Shown here piece after piece: positions 8,416 to 17,634 of a stretch of 64,000 nucleotides of DNA (the stretch's first letter is position 1; each line of letters opens with the position of its first letter). Under the pieces are notes generated by a model, which did not search any database, was not told where the DNA came from, and saw only the letters and a program-made list of their open reading frames with translations. Source of the stretch: UM-FILTER-37-12 sp964344965 (GTDB lineage Bacteria; Patescibacteriota; Patescibacteriia; Magasanikbacterales; UBA922); assembly GCA_964344965.1 (NCBI GenBank), contig CAYFPJ010000004.1, forward strand, positions 1 through 64,000, given 5' to 3'. Both the position numbers and the translations under genes were made by a program.

Positions 8416-9420
8416 ATGCCAAAACCTAAAAAAGGTTGGGAACATCCAGCATGGGAAGAAATTAGGGAAGAAGAAAGAGAAGATTCTCCTAAATTTAGGA
8501 TGATACAAGCACGCGCAGATGTTTCAATGTATGACGGCAGACGTTACATCTGGCTGCTTGGGAGACTCACCAAAAAATATAATGGTGACAAAAATGCTGC
8601 CTACGAAGAGATGGTAAGAAGAGGATATTATGAAGAAAGAGCTCCCGAAGAAAGATATATGGAGCCCTCCCTGGAAGAAACTATAGAAGAAGGAAAGTGT
8701 CACCACCAAATAGAACAAGTAGAAGAAAGGGGGGGTTATAAAAATTCAAAATTCTCTGATGAAAAATTTAAAAATGGTTATATTTTTCTATACAAAGACA
8801 TAGCATTGATTGATTTGGAAAACTACGAGCCGGGTGATGATGTTCGAGTTGAATTTTATAATACAGAAGGTGAGATCACCCGCTCTTCATTATTGACCTT
8901 AAATGAAATAGACCTCTTGTTATACTCAGACAATACTGCAAACTACACAAGAGATAGTCATGAACTACCCCCTCTTCCGGATAGTCTGGAAATACTAAAA
9001 GAGCACTTGTCATTTCCTGATAGATTGGTACCAATAAAAAAACCGCTTGCAGAAAAAATAAGAAATATAAAATTTAAAAAAACAAACTTTGACGTATCAG
9101 AATACCAAAGAGGGTTGATTTTTTTATACAGAGGTCTATATCTTATTTCGCTCACTAATTTTTGGTCCAGTGGAAAACTAGAAATGGAATATATTTATGA
9201 TAGAGGTGAAAAACACAAACCATATAGAGATAATAAAACAGTCTATCGAGATAGCCCAAAATTAAATAAGAAAAGAGCAGCCTATAAAAAAACAACCCCA
9301 AGAGAGGAAGTGCCAGACACTGACACAAGTAGGTACAAAAGATTATACCAAGAGATAGACCCCAAAGAAATCGATAAAACAATTGATGGAGAAAGCTGGC
9401 CATATATTAAGGATTTATAA
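8416..9420 (+). CDS. Lineage-specific hypothetical protein with repeated module
   Basis: No recognised family. A charged 334-residue soluble protein with no signal peptide. It contains a recurring module: an F(S/D)xxx(F/Y)xxGxIFLYxxxxLIxLxNF-type strand pair occurs near residues 112-135 and again near 228-253, preceded by an ELPPLPDSLEILK segment at about 180-192. The same ELPPLPDSLE...EYxRGLxFxYR...LISLxNFW block and the ending YKRLYxEIDPKEID recur in the next gene, so the two are paralogues. The downstream gene overlaps or closely follows. Function unknown. Confidence 0.8.
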   Translation: MPKPKKGWEHPAWEEIREEEREDSPKFRMIQARADVSMYDGRRYIWLLGRLTKKYNGDKNAAYEEMVRRGYYEERAPEERYMEPSLEETIEEGKCHHQIEQVEERGGYKNSKFSDEKFKNGYIFLYKDIALIDLENYEPGDDVRVEFYNTEGEITRSSLLTLNEIDLLLYSDNTANYTRDSHELPPLPDSLEILKEHLSFPDRLVPIKKPLAEKIRNIKFKKTNFDVSEYQRGLIFLYRGLYLISLTNFWSSGKLEMEYIYDRGEKHKPYRDNKTVYRDSPKLNKKRAAYKKTTPREEVPDTDTSRYKRLYQEIDPKEIDKTIDGESWPYIKDL

Positions 9421-9427
9421 AACCAAT

Positions 9428-10420
9428 ATGATAAAAGCCGACACAAGAAGAGGGGGGAAAGAAAATGATGAAAAAATACGACCTAAAGACGCAGGGCTTC
9501 CAGAATCAATATTAAACCTACCCTCTTCTGGATCTCACCAAGAATATGCTCCATCCCGAAGAATGACAGGAAACAAGGAGCCATCGCCTGGCATATCCTT
9601 GCCAGATGATTTTATCAAGCCTCAAAAAAAACCAAAAGATGATAAAGATCCAAAACGGCCAACAGCCCCCCCTTCTGATGAACAAGTAGTTACATCTCAA
9701 GTTCTCTCACTAATAAAAGAATTACACAGAGATGTAACAGGTATTTCTGATCAGATGAAAGGTACTGGTCAAGCCATGAAGGAAGGAGAGGATGTCACTG
9801 TTGATAGAGATGAAGGGCATGGTAGACCTTCTCATGTAGAAGAAGCACCATCTCGCGCTGTAGATTACGCTGAACGCAAACGTCTTGAAAAATTCTGGGA
9901 CTATCTAAAACAAATAAGGTCAAAAAGAATACCAGACTTAGATTCTCCTAAAAATTCTGACAGACCAAAAGCAACCAAAAAACCTGATGTAAATCCAAAT
10001 ATTCTAAACCGTGAATTACCACCATTACCAGACAGTTTGGAAGTACTAAAGACAGATCTAGAATTTCCTGATACACTTACTGCAGTGAAAGAACCTCCAA
10101 AAGAAGACGGATGGAAAGACATGCTAAAAACTACGAATTTCAGTGAAGATGAATATAGAAGAGGTCTAGTCTTCTCCTACAGAGATACAGTACTTATCTC
10201 ACTTGTCAATTTTTGGAAAAATAAACCTGGAGATACAATAGGGTTGGTAAGAGTAGAATCTATAAATGAAGTAAAATCTAATGATTCTGAGTTTGATGAA
10301 ACTACAGAATATAAGAAATTATATGATAAAGTGGATCCAAAAAAAATAGACTCCTTAGTAGACACTATTAACGATCCAGAAGGAATAAAATTATGGCGAT
10401 TGGCAAAACAACGTGGCTAG
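9428..10420 (+). CDS. Paralogous hypothetical protein, disordered N-terminus plus shared module
   Basis: About 330 residues. The N-terminal two thirds are rich in K, D, P and S and probably disordered. The C-terminal part carries the same module as the upstream protein (ELPPLPDSLEVLK, EYRRGLVFSYR, LISLVNFW, YKKLYDKVDPKKID). The frame is open back to a TTG at 9383 inside the previous gene, but the ATG at 9428, eight bases after that stop, is the more likely start. It overlaps the following lipoprotein gene by 28 bases, so the three genes form one transcription unit. Function unknown. Confidence 0.75.
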   Translation: MIKADTRRGGKENDEKIRPKDAGLPESILNLPSSGSHQEYAPSRRMTGNKEPSPGISLPDDFIKPQKKPKDDKDPKRPTAPPSDEQVVTSQVLSLIKELHRDVTGISDQMKGTGQAMKEGEDVTVDRDEGHGRPSHVEEAPSRAVDYAERKRLEKFWDYLKQIRSKRIPDLDSPKNSDRPKATKKPDVNPNILNRELPPLPDSLEVLKTDLEFPDTLTAVKEPPKEDGWKDMLKTTNFSEDEYRRGLVFSYRDTVLISLVNFWKNKPGDTIGLVRVESINEVKSNDSEFDETTEYKKLYDKVDPKKIDSLVDTINDPEGIKLWRLAKQRG

Positions 10421-11499
10421 TAATAATACTCTGTTTTATCACTGTCGGGTGTACAACTCCGCGTGATTTTGTGCGTGAAAAAATGGAAAAAAAATACCAA
10501 AACCGCAGTGAGAATGCACATGTCAATAATCTCAAAAAATGCGATGTCCAAAAATTTACTGTCTCACCTGTAGAAATATCTTATCTTGATCATATCATCC
10601 CACTTGGAAACCTCAACCCGCCAGAGCACACACTTCCCACAGAACACACTTATTGGCATTTGACTAAAAGTGATGTGGAATTACTGGCTCCAGGAGATAT
10701 CAGGATTGTCCGTCTCACCAGCAACACGGATACAGACACAGGAGAGACAGATTATGGAATGCACTTTGCTCTTTGTGAAGATGTGTTTGGTTATTTCTTA
10801 CATGTCAAAACATTAATACCAGAATTACAAAACATACTAGACAAAGAAGGATGTGATAATTTCCAAGAATATAGTCATTATCAATATTGTTCAAAGAGTG
10901 TAGACCTCCAAGTACCAGCCAGAACCAAACTGGGGACAGTGGGAAATCAACAGCAGACTAATTTTGATTTTGGATTATATGATGAATCTAGAGAATTAGA
11001 ATACGCCAACAAAGATCGTTATGAAGGTAGGTCAAGATATATTGCTTGCCCGTTAGATTATTATGAAGAAGGTCTAAAAAACCAGCTCTACAAAAAGCTG
11101 GATCGCACTGATGGTAGTTGTGGCACTCCTATGCAAGATATTGCCGGCACATTGCAAGGCAACTGGTTTTATGTCGAAGATGGATTTTATCCTCATGGTT
11201 GGACAAAGCAGCTAGCCTTTGTACCAGACAATATGGATCCGAGCAAAAATGTATTGTCTCTAGGTGGACCTATCAAACCTCCGATAAGGAGTGAATTTAC
11301 TCCCATTACAAGTGGAGTATTCAATCGACAATTTAGCGATGTTACCCCAGATGAAACAATCTACTGCTATGAAACACCAAATGGACATGACAGAGTGATA
11401 GTTCTAATGATTGATGAAAATAATATAAAGGTGGAAATGCAAAGTATGGAATGTGATGATAATCTGAAATTTGATAATGAGACTAGGTACGTTCGATAA
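10393..11499 (+). CDS. Predicted lipoprotein, function unknown
   Basis: A short hydrophobic signal segment ends in the lipobox ITVGC at residues 16-20, predicting a lipid-anchored extracytoplasmic protein. The mature part (about 350 residues) is mixed alpha/beta-like with scattered cysteines (for example CDNF, QYCSK, CPLDYY, GSCGTP, CYE, ECDD) that could pair in an oxidising environment. No family recognised. The ATG lies inside the preceding gene, which suggests translational coupling. The two cytoplasmic-looking upstream proteins may work with it. Confidence 0.75.
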   Translation: MAIGKTTWLVIILCFITVGCTTPRDFVREKMEKKYQNRSENAHVNNLKKCDVQKFTVSPVEISYLDHIIPLGNLNPPEHTLPTEHTYWHLTKSDVELLAPGDIRIVRLTSNTDTDTGETDYGMHFALCEDVFGYFLHVKTLIPELQNILDKEGCDNFQEYSHYQYCSKSVDLQVPARTKLGTVGNQQQTNFDFGLYDESRELEYANKDRYEGRSRYIACPLDYYEEGLKNQLYKKLDRTDGSCGTPMQDIAGTLQGNWFYVEDGFYPHGWTKQLAFVPDNMDPSKNVLSLGGPIKPPIRSEFTPITSGVFNRQFSDVTPDETIYCYETPNGHDRVIVLMIDENNIKVEMQSMECDDNLKFDNETRYVR

Positions 11500-11507
11500 A
11501 AACGAAT

Positions 11508-11604
11508 GGGAAATGGAACACAGATGACACGGATTAAATAGATTAACACGGATAAAATACGTGCTAATCCGTTCGATCCGTGTCATCTGTGTTCCATTTC
11601 CTAA
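11508..11604. repeat. Long inverted repeat (CACGGAT type) between convergent genes
   Basis: Left arm GGAAATGGAACACAGATGAC followed by ACGGAT is the reverse complement of the right arm ATCCGTGTCATCTGTGTTCC followed by ATTTCC. The interior carries further ACACGGAT-like repeats. It lies between the lipoprotein gene and the convergent bcp and could act as a bidirectional terminator or be a mobile palindrome. Related short CACGGAT/CTGTGTAATC fragments occur near 39145 and 45150. Confidence 0.85.
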
Positions 11605-11605
11605 A

Positions 11606-12073
11606 CTAGCTATCACCCAATCCTTCCAAAATCTGCTCCGCATGATTTCCAGTCTCTACTTTCTTAAATATTTTGATAATTTTTCCTTTTTCATCGATCA
11701 CAAAAGTAGTCCGATGAGTCCCCTGGTAAGTCCGGCCCATAAATTTCTTCTCACCCCACACTCCATATTTCTCCACAATTTTCTTATCTTCGTCAACAAT
11801 TAAATCAAAGGGTAAATCAAACTTCTCACTAAACTTCTGGTGAGATTTTTGATTATCGGTACTGACCCCCAAAACAACAAAGCCTTTCTTCTTGAGAAGC
11901 TCATAATTATCTCGCAAGTTACAAGCCTCTTTGGTGCAGCCTGGAGTATTATCTTTGGGATAAAAAAATAAAATAACTTTTTTGCCAATAAAATCTGCAA
12001 GAGAAATCTTTTCTCCATTTTGATTTAGGCCAGAAAATTTTGGTGCTTTGTCTCCTTGTTTTAGATGTGTCAT
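11606..12073 (-). CDS. bcp: Thioredoxin-dependent peroxiredoxin (Bcp/PrxQ type)
   Basis: Reduces hydroperoxides using thiols. The 155 residues are a complete AhpC/TSA fold with the peroxidatic motif YPKDNTPGCTKEAC: C46 is the peroxidatic cysteine and C51, five residues later, the resolving cysteine typical of the PrxQ/Bcp group. The GTHRTTFVID segment near the C-terminus carries the conserved arginine. Monocistronic on the minus strand; the stop abuts the long inverted repeat. Confidence 0.95.
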   Translation of the reverse strand: MTHLKQGDKAPKFSGLNQNGEKISLADFIGKKVILFFYPKDNTPGCTKEACNLRDNYELLKKKGFVVLGVSTDNQKSHQKFSEKFDLPFDLIVDEDKKIVEKYGVWGEKKFMGRTYQGTHRTTFVIDEKGKIIKIFKKVETGNHAEQILEGLGDS

Positions 12074-12098
12074 AAGTATGTTGTGTTGATTAGCTAAT

Positions 12099-12187
12099 TT
12101 CTCCCCCTTTAGAAGGGGGAGTTAGAGGGGGTTGCCTTGTTTAGCCCGGCAACCCCACCCTAGCCCTCCCCTTCTAAAGGGGAGGGA
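12099..12187. repeat. CCTCCCC-family palindromic element between bcp and dus
   Basis: Left CTCCCCCTTTAGAAGGGGGAG...GGGGTTGCC pairs with right GGCAACCCC...CTTCTAAAGGGGAGGG. The right arm runs into the dus gene and encodes its last residues (IPSPLEGEG). Confidence 0.85.
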
Positions 12188-13269
12188 ATAAAATCTAAGT
12201 TAGTTTTCAATTCACTCAAAATCCCTTCCAACTCCTCTATCGACTTCACTCGTACCAAGCGAGCACGAAATTCTTTGATCCCCGGAATAGGCATCGGCAT
12301 ACGTGAACTTTTGAAATACCAAGAAAGATGTTTCCGGAAGGTGACAATGGTTGTTTTTTCCAAATCTTCTGCAGTGACACCTTCACTCCTATTCCTCGCA
12401 GACATGGCCCGCACTTTGGCTTGATTCTTCACATGTAGTTTTGCGTGCTCAAGAATTATAGGGATACGTTCATTAATTGATATAGGCAGTTGATCGGAAA
12501 GATCCTTCGCCTGCGGCTCAGGATGCCCCAAGGCGCTCTTGGCTTGTTTGAAGAACCAAGGATTACCAAGAGCACCTCTAGCAATCAAAACTCCATCTGC
12601 TCCAGTTTGCTCTAGACATTCCCAGACCTGTGCAGGCTGATGGATGTCTCCATTGGCAAGCAGTGGGACAGTGGCAATCTCTTTGGCCTGGCGAATCCTC
12701 TCCCAATCTGACACACCTGAATAACCCTGGGCTTTGGTCCGGCCGTGGATAGTGATAAGCTCTGCGCCAGCTTCTTCCATCGCTGGGATGAAGGTTTTGA
12801 ATCTATCTGGATCACTCCAGCCTAGGCGGATCTTCACTGATAATGGTGTCTCCCCTATCTCTTTTTTCATGGCTTTCACAATACTCGCTGCCAAATCAGG
12901 TTCTGTCATCAGAGCACAGCCATTGAAATTTGAAGTAAGCTTGTAGACTGGACAGCCCATATTGATGTCGATTCCTTCTGGATTGGCGTGCTCCATGACT
13001 ATTGCAGCAGCTCTCGCCATAGTCTCTGGGTCTGCCCCAAAAATCTGCTGGACTATAGGTCTTTCTTCTTCTACAAAGTCTGTCATCCCAAGCGTTTTTT
13101 CATTATCACGAACTAGGGCCTCGCTAGAGACCATTTCTCGGAATACAATATCAGCTCCACCGATCTTACGGACAATCTGACAAAATGCTGAGTCTGTCAT
13201 ATCTGCCATGGGCGAGAGGGCTAATATTGGTCTATTTTTTGATTGTATATTTTGTATCCAATTGCTCAT
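12160..13269 (-). CDS. dus: tRNA-dihydrouridine synthase (Dus/DusB family)
   Basis: FMN enzyme that reduces specific uridines in the tRNA D-loop. TIM-barrel signature LALSPMADMTDSAFC at the N-terminus, INMGCPVYK with the conserved catalytic cysteine, HGRTKAQGYSG and the phosphate-binding GADGVLIARGALGNPWFF are all present. The C-terminal helical domain follows. The ATG at 13269 lies three bases after the recombinase stop; a TTG six bases further upstream would overlap it. The last nine or so residues are encoded by a palindromic repeat arm. Confidence 0.93.
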   Translation of the reverse strand: MSNWIQNIQSKNRPILALSPMADMTDSAFCQIVRKIGGADIVFREMVSSEALVRDNEKTLGMTDFVEEERPIVQQIFGADPETMARAAAIVMEHANPEGIDINMGCPVYKLTSNFNGCALMTEPDLAASIVKAMKKEIGETPLSVKIRLGWSDPDRFKTFIPAMEEAGAELITIHGRTKAQGYSGVSDWERIRQAKEIATVPLLANGDIHQPAQVWECLEQTGADGVLIARGALGNPWFFKQAKSALGHPEPQAKDLSDQLPISINERIPIILEHAKLHVKNQAKVRAMSARNRSEGVTAEDLEKTTIVTFRKHLSWYFKSSRMPMPIPGIKEFRARLVRVKSIEELEGILSELKTNLDFIPSPLEGEG

Positions 13270-13271
13270 AA

Positions 13272-14084
13272 TCAAAAAGGGCTCTTTATATTTTTCAAGG
13301 CGGGATTTGTTACTTTTGTATAAATTTGAGTTGTCCGGATGTTTGTATGTCCAAGTAATTCCTGTACATATCTAATGTCTACTCCATTTTCAAGCAGATG
13401 CGTGGCAAAACTGTGGCGCAGTGAATGAAATGTGGCCTTTTTTGAAATACCAGACATTCGGAGAGCGTTTTCAAATATTTTTTGAACACTTCGCACTGCC
13501 ATATTTCCTCCCCTATTGCTGACAAAAAGATACTCATCAGCAGTTCTTCCGGCTATCATAGAACGTAATTCAGAGACCAACTTGTCAGGAAGAACAGTGA
13601 TACGATCTTTTTTGCCTTTTGCCTGTTTAATATGAATGGATAATTGTTCTGGATCTATATCTCCTACTTTTAAATTAACCAATTCGCTGATCCGTAGTCC
13701 AGCGGCATAAGATAGTGAGATAATCAATTTATGTTTGGTATTGTTTATTTGCTCAATTATCTGCTGTATTTGATTTCTAGATAAAATGATTGGGATTTTT
13801 TTGCTCTTTTTTGGGTGTCGCAATGGTATGTAATCATTTCTTTGATATATTTCTCTGAATAAATAATTTATGGCATTGGCAATCAGGGAGAGTGTCTGTG
13901 GAGCATACCCTTTTTGTTGGGAGTAAACAAAAAACTGTTTAATTTCTTCTTCTGATAGTTCTTTTGGTATTTTTTTGGTGTGAGAACACAAGTCTTGAAT
14001 TATGCGGACATAAGATGATATTGTTTTCTTGCTGTAATTGCGGAGTTTCATCTCCTGTGTTACTATATCAATAAGTTTTGGCAT
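13272..14084 (-). CDS. Tyrosine recombinase, XerC/XerD-like
   Basis: Site-specific recombinase of 270 residues. The N-terminal SAM-like DNA-binding domain (residues 1-90) precedes a catalytic domain with the full set: R131 (AAGLRISE), a lysine in the 156-159 beta-hairpin, H220 and R223 (HSLRHSFATHLL), H246 (LLGHTNIRTT) and nucleophile Y255. It lacks the extra segment between the lysine and HxxR that defines integron integrases. It sits at the edge of the accessory region, so it could be the housekeeping Xer enzyme or an island recombinase. Dus follows immediately, so the two are co-transcribed. Confidence 0.93.
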   Translation of the reverse strand: MPKLIDIVTQEMKLRNYSKKTISSYVRIIQDLCSHTKKIPKELSEEEIKQFFVYSQQKGYAPQTLSLIANAINYLFREIYQRNDYIPLRHPKKSKKIPIILSRNQIQQIIEQINNTKHKLIISLSYAAGLRISELVNLKVGDIDPEQLSIHIKQAKGKKDRITVLPDKLVSELRSMIAGRTADEYLFVSNRGGNMAVRSVQKIFENALRMSGISKKATFHSLRHSFATHLLENGVDIRYVQELLGHTNIRTTQIYTKVTNPALKNIKSPF

Positions 14085-14122
14085 ATTTTTTTGTCAAAAA
14101 GTACAGATATACTACATTATTT

Positions 14123-14152
14123 GTATATATTACGCAAGAAGTTCGTATATAC
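14123..14152. promoter_or_regulatory. Inverted repeat upstream of tyrosine recombinase (possible binding site)
   Basis: GTATATA and TATATAC flank a 16-base centre about 40-70 bases upstream of the recombinase start. The architecture could suit a recombinase core site or an operator; it does not match the bacterial dif consensus well. Speculative. Confidence 0.25.
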
Positions 14153-14349
14153 ACTAGTTAGCTGAAATATCCCTTTTCTTTTTATTCCGCCTACGGCGGG
14201 ATTTGTTCCAAAAATTTTCAAATTTCTTTTTCCAATTAGGAGTCCTTCGGACAATTATTTTATAGGGGAATAATTTGGAGTCTCGCTGTATGCTCAGCTC
14301 GACACTTTATTTATCTAAAATACGCCCTGGTCTGAACTTTTAATACGAT

Positions 14350-14378
14350 TTGACATATTTAAGATTTAGTGCTATAGT
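14350..14378 (+). promoter_or_regulatory. Sigma70-type promoter of fic
   Basis: TTGACA at 14350-14355 and TATAGT at 14373-14378 with a 17-base spacer, ending 26 bases before the fic ATG. Near-consensus, and the nearest candidate to that start. Confidence 0.7.
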
Positions 14379-14404
14379 TTGAATACAATATTCTATATTA
14401 AACT

Positions 14405-15541
14405 ATGTCCAACCCATCTTTTAAGGCTGGCAGCTTCTCCAAGCAATATGAATACAAAAGCTTCTCTCCCAGTCCAATAAACCAACCTTTCCACTGGTCT
14501 GACGAGCGTATTGATGTACTACTCGCAGATGCTATGCGCTATCTTGGCGAACTCAATGCCTATTCTTTGCTTGTACCTGACGTAGATTTTTTTATCAAAA
14601 TGCACGTTATCAAAGAAGCGAACGTTTCGAGCAAAATCGAAGGAACAAAAACGGAATTGGATGAAGCTCTGATGACAGAAGAAGAAATTGACCCAGAAAA
14701 ACGAGATGATTGGGAAGAAGTACAAAACTACATCAAAGCAATCAACCATTCTATCAAGAAACTCGACAAGCTCCCACTTTCGATGCGTCTCATAAAAGAA
14801 TCACACAAGATATTACTCTCTGGTGTGCGCGGATCTGGTAAGCAACCGGGCAAAGTACGCACCAGTCAAAACTGGATTGGTGGATCATCACTGACAGATG
14901 CCTACTTCATTCCACCACATCACAGTGAACTTTCTGATCTGCTGAGTGACCTTGAAAAGTTTTGGCACAACAAAAAATTGCATGTTCCAGATCTCATCCG
15001 TATTGCACTCTCGCACTATCAATTCGAGACTATTCACCCATTCCTCGATGGAAACGGACGTATTGGTCGCCTTCTCATTACACTCCACCTTGTGTCTCTC
15101 GGATATCTCAGAAAGCCATGCTTGTATTTGTCCGATTACTTCGAAAAACATCGTCGACAGTATTATGATGCGCTCGACAGACCTAGACAAAGTGATGATA
15201 TCGAGCACTGGATCCGTTTCTTTCTAAACGGTGTGCTTGAGACTGCAAGAAAAGGAACTGAAACATTTGAGCAGATTGTTGCGCTCAGAAAAAAATACGA
15301 GGATATTATTGAAGCAAAAGTAGGGCTCCGTAGACAGAAAACTGCAAAGCAGCTCCTGCTTCATTTTTTCTCTGACCCTATTATGTCTGTAAAGCAGATG
15401 CAAGAAGTGCTTGACTGTAGCTTCCCTACCGCCAGTGCATTGGCAGCTGATTTTGAAAAGATTGGACTTTTGAAAGAAAAAACCGGCTATTCGAGAAACC
15501 GTATTTTTGTGTTGGAGGAGTATTTGAATTTGTTTAGGTAG
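14405..15541 (+). CDS. Fic-domain protein (predicted AMP-transferase)
   Basis: Fic proteins transfer AMP or another phosphate-containing group to target hydroxyls. The catalytic motif HPFLDGNGRIGR starts at H211. An N-terminal inhibitory helix motif SSKIEG (S75-G80, pattern SxxxEG) marks an auto-inhibited class II enzyme of the common 370-380-residue bacterial type. The C-terminal 80 residues look like a winged helix-turn-helix (MSVKQMQEVLDCSFPTAS). It has its own near-consensus promoter and precedes the restriction-modification genes. Codon use is less AT-biased than in the housekeeping genes, consistent with transfer. Confidence 0.93.
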   Translation: MSNPSFKAGSFSKQYEYKSFSPSPINQPFHWSDERIDVLLADAMRYLGELNAYSLLVPDVDFFIKMHVIKEANVSSKIEGTKTELDEALMTEEEIDPEKRDDWEEVQNYIKAINHSIKKLDKLPLSMRLIKESHKILLSGVRGSGKQPGKVRTSQNWIGGSSLTDAYFIPPHHSELSDLLSDLEKFWHNKKLHVPDLIRIALSHYQFETIHPFLDGNGRIGRLLITLHLVSLGYLRKPCLYLSDYFEKHRRQYYDALDRPRQSDDIEHWIRFFLNGVLETARKGTETFEQIVALRKKYEDIIEAKVGLRRQKTAKQLLLHFFSDPIMSVKQMQEVLDCSFPTASALAADFEKIGLLKEKTGYSRNRIFVLEEYLNLFR

Positions 15542-15597
15542 GGTAAAATACAATCACAAAGAAAAAAACATACTCTTAAAACTCAACACTACATACT

Positions 15598-17634
15598 ATG
15601 CCAAAATCAATCGAACCAAATATAGCAGACCTCGTAAACGGCTGGCTAAAGACCTACAAGCTCGACTACAAGTTAGGGCAGGAATCTTTGAATACGGAAA
15701 TCGACAAAGCGCTGACTGACTACTTCACAAAGAATGGCGGTTCGGGCGCCAATCGACCCGATGCAAAGCTCCTTCTGCAGGATAAAAACCTCGATTTTTT
15801 TCCGGTTCTGATCGAATACAAAGGCTACAAAGACAAGCTCGTTAAACAGGGCAGTGATGGGCAGGTAGAAAATAAAACTACCAAGAACGAGCCGAATTTC
15901 AAAAATATGAATTCCTACGCTGTGAACGGAGCGGTGCACTATGCCAACGCCCTTTTGCACCACACCAGCTACACCGATGTTATCGCTATTGGTGTCACTG
16001 GACACAAAGACGAGACAGAAAAAATCCATCACGAAATTGGCGTGTATTTTGTATCAAAAAGCAATCTTGGAGCCGGTCAGAAAGTTGGTGAATACACCGA
16101 TTTGTCATTTTTGAAGGCAGAAAATTTTGATGAGTTTATCGAAAAGGTAAAGAGTTTAAGTCTCACTCAAGAAGAAATCGACAAGCTCAAAGAACAGCGA
16201 GAAAAAGAAATAAATGCTAGCCTTGTAAAGCTCAATAACGATATTTATCAAAACGAAAAAGGCTTGGGAGAAAATGACCGCGTCTATCTTGTAGCCGCCT
16301 CCATCATTGCCACCATTGGTATCCCGGGCAAAGTGTCACCTCTTGAAAAATCAGACCTCAAGTCCTCTAGCGAAAAAGGAAATACCGATGGCGACATCAT
16401 GGTCAGAAAGATTAAAGCCTTTTTGAGTGAAAAAGCGCTACCAGAAGAGAAAAAGGATCTCATTTTGCGCACACTCCAAAACACCCTCACAACCAACAAC
16501 ATAAACAAAGTAGAAAATGGTGAAAGTCAACTCAAACGAGTGTTCTCTAAAATCGTAGACGACCTCGGCATTTATTACAAAATTGGTCTCACAACAGACT
16601 TTACCGGCAAACTCTTTAACGAAATGTACGGCTGGCTTGGCTTCTCTCAAGACAAGCTCAATGATGTGGTTCTTACCCCCTCATACGTAGGAACACTTCT
16701 CGTAAAATTAGCACGTGTCAACAAAGATTCCTATGTGTGGGACTTCGCGACTGGTTCGGCAGGGCTTTTGGTCGCGGCAATGAATGAGATGCTCAACGAT
16801 GCCAAACAATCTATCAAATCTCCCGATAAACTTACGCAAAAAGAAATCAAAATCAAGACCGAGCAGCTTCTCGGACTTGAGCTCCTCTCCAGTGTGTACA
16901 TGTTGGCGATTCTCAACATGATCCTCATGGGCGACGGTAGTTCAAACATTTTGAATCAAGATTCCTTGAAAGACTTTGACGGAAAATACGGCTTTGGCAA
17001 AACCGATAGTGATTTCCCAGCCGATGCCTTCATCCTTAATCCACCATATTCTGCCCCAGGGAACGGTATGAATTTTGTCGAAAAAGCCCTTGGTATGATG
17101 GGCAGAGGCTACGCGGCTATCATCATCCAAAGCTCAGCCGGCAGTGGGAAGGCAATAGAATACAACAAACGCATACTCCAAAAACACACGCTCATTGCGA
17201 GCATTAAAATGCCAGATGATTTGTTCATCGGCAAGTCAAGCGTGCAGACACGTGTGTATGTGTTCAAGGTAAATGAAAAGCACCAACTAGACGAGATGGT
17301 GAAGTTTATTGATTTTACAAACGACGGCTACACCAGAACCAACCGCAAAAAAGCCAGCAATAACCTACGCGACACCGATAACGCCAAAGAGCGCTATGAG
17401 GAACTCGTAAACCTCGTACGCTTTGGCAAGAGCAAGCTTAATATTTTTACTGAAGCCGAATACTACGAAAACACCATCGATCCAGACAATGGCGCCGACT
17501 GGAACCAATCCGCGCCAATAGATACCACACCAACCATCGCCGATTTTAAAAAGACCGTTGGTGATTATCTCGCGTGGGAAGTTGGCAATATCTTAAAACA
17601 GCAAACCAAAGACGAGCCGTCGGGAAAAGCCTAG
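15598..17634 (+). CDS. BcgI-like restriction-modification subunit: PD-(D/E)XK nuclease fused to N6-adenine methylase
   Basis: Single polypeptide with an N-terminal nuclease-like domain (RPDAKLLL with D55, IEYKG with E73 and K75) followed by a type I HsdM-like methylase: SAM motif FATGSAGLL at 383-391 and catalytic NPPY at 481-484. This layout is that of type IIB/BcgI-like or type IIG systems, where a separate S subunit gives specificity. That partner follows directly and overlaps. The 678-residue length fits. Whether it still cuts depends on the broken S gene. Confidence 0.88.
   Translation: MPKSIEPNIADLVNGWLKTYKLDYKLGQESLNTEIDKALTDYFTKNGGSGANRPDAKLLLQDKNLDFFPVLIEYKGYKDKLVKQGSDGQVENKTTKNEPNFKNMNSYAVNGAVHYANALLHHTSYTDVIAIGVTGHKDETEKIHHEIGVYFVSKSNLGAGQKVGEYTDLSFLKAENFDEFIEKVKSLSLTQEEIDKLKEQREKEINASLVKLNNDIYQNEKGLGENDRVYLVAASIIATIGIPGKVSPLEKSDLKSSSEKGNTDGDIMVRKIKAFLSEKALPEEKKDLILRTLQNTLTTNNINKVENGESQLKRVFSKIVDDLGIYYKIGLTTDFTGKLFNEMYGWLGFSQDKLNDVVLTPSYVGTLLVKLARVNKDSYVWDFATGSAGLLVAAMNEMLNDAKQSIKSPDKLTQKEIKIKTEQLLGLELLSSVYMLAILNMILMGDGSSNILNQDSLKDFDGKYGFGKTDSDFPADAFILNPPYSAPGNGMNFVEKALGMMGRGYAAIIIQSSAGSGKAIEYNKRILQKHTLIASIKMPDDLFIGKSSVQTRVYVFKVNEKHQLDEMVKFIDFTNDGYTRTNRKKASNNLRDTDNAKERYEELVNLVRFGKSKLNIFTEAEYYENTIDPDNGADWNQSAPIDTTPTIADFKKTVGDYLAWEVGNILKQQTKDEPSGKA

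Larger units (their letters stand above)
14085..14404. other. 320-bp gap between recombinase and fic
   Basis: No gene. It holds the divergent control regions of the recombinase and fic, small hairpins at 14192 (CCGCCTACGGCGG-like) and 14251 (GTCCTTCGGAC), and an inverted repeat GTATATA...TATATAC at 14123-14152 close to the recombinase start. Confidence 0.5.

Noticed and set aside
13272..14084. Integron integrase (IntI) for the nearby attC-like site
   Set aside because: The protein has no extra helix segment between the catalytic lysine and the HxxR motif that defines IntI, so it is described as a XerC/D-like recombinase.
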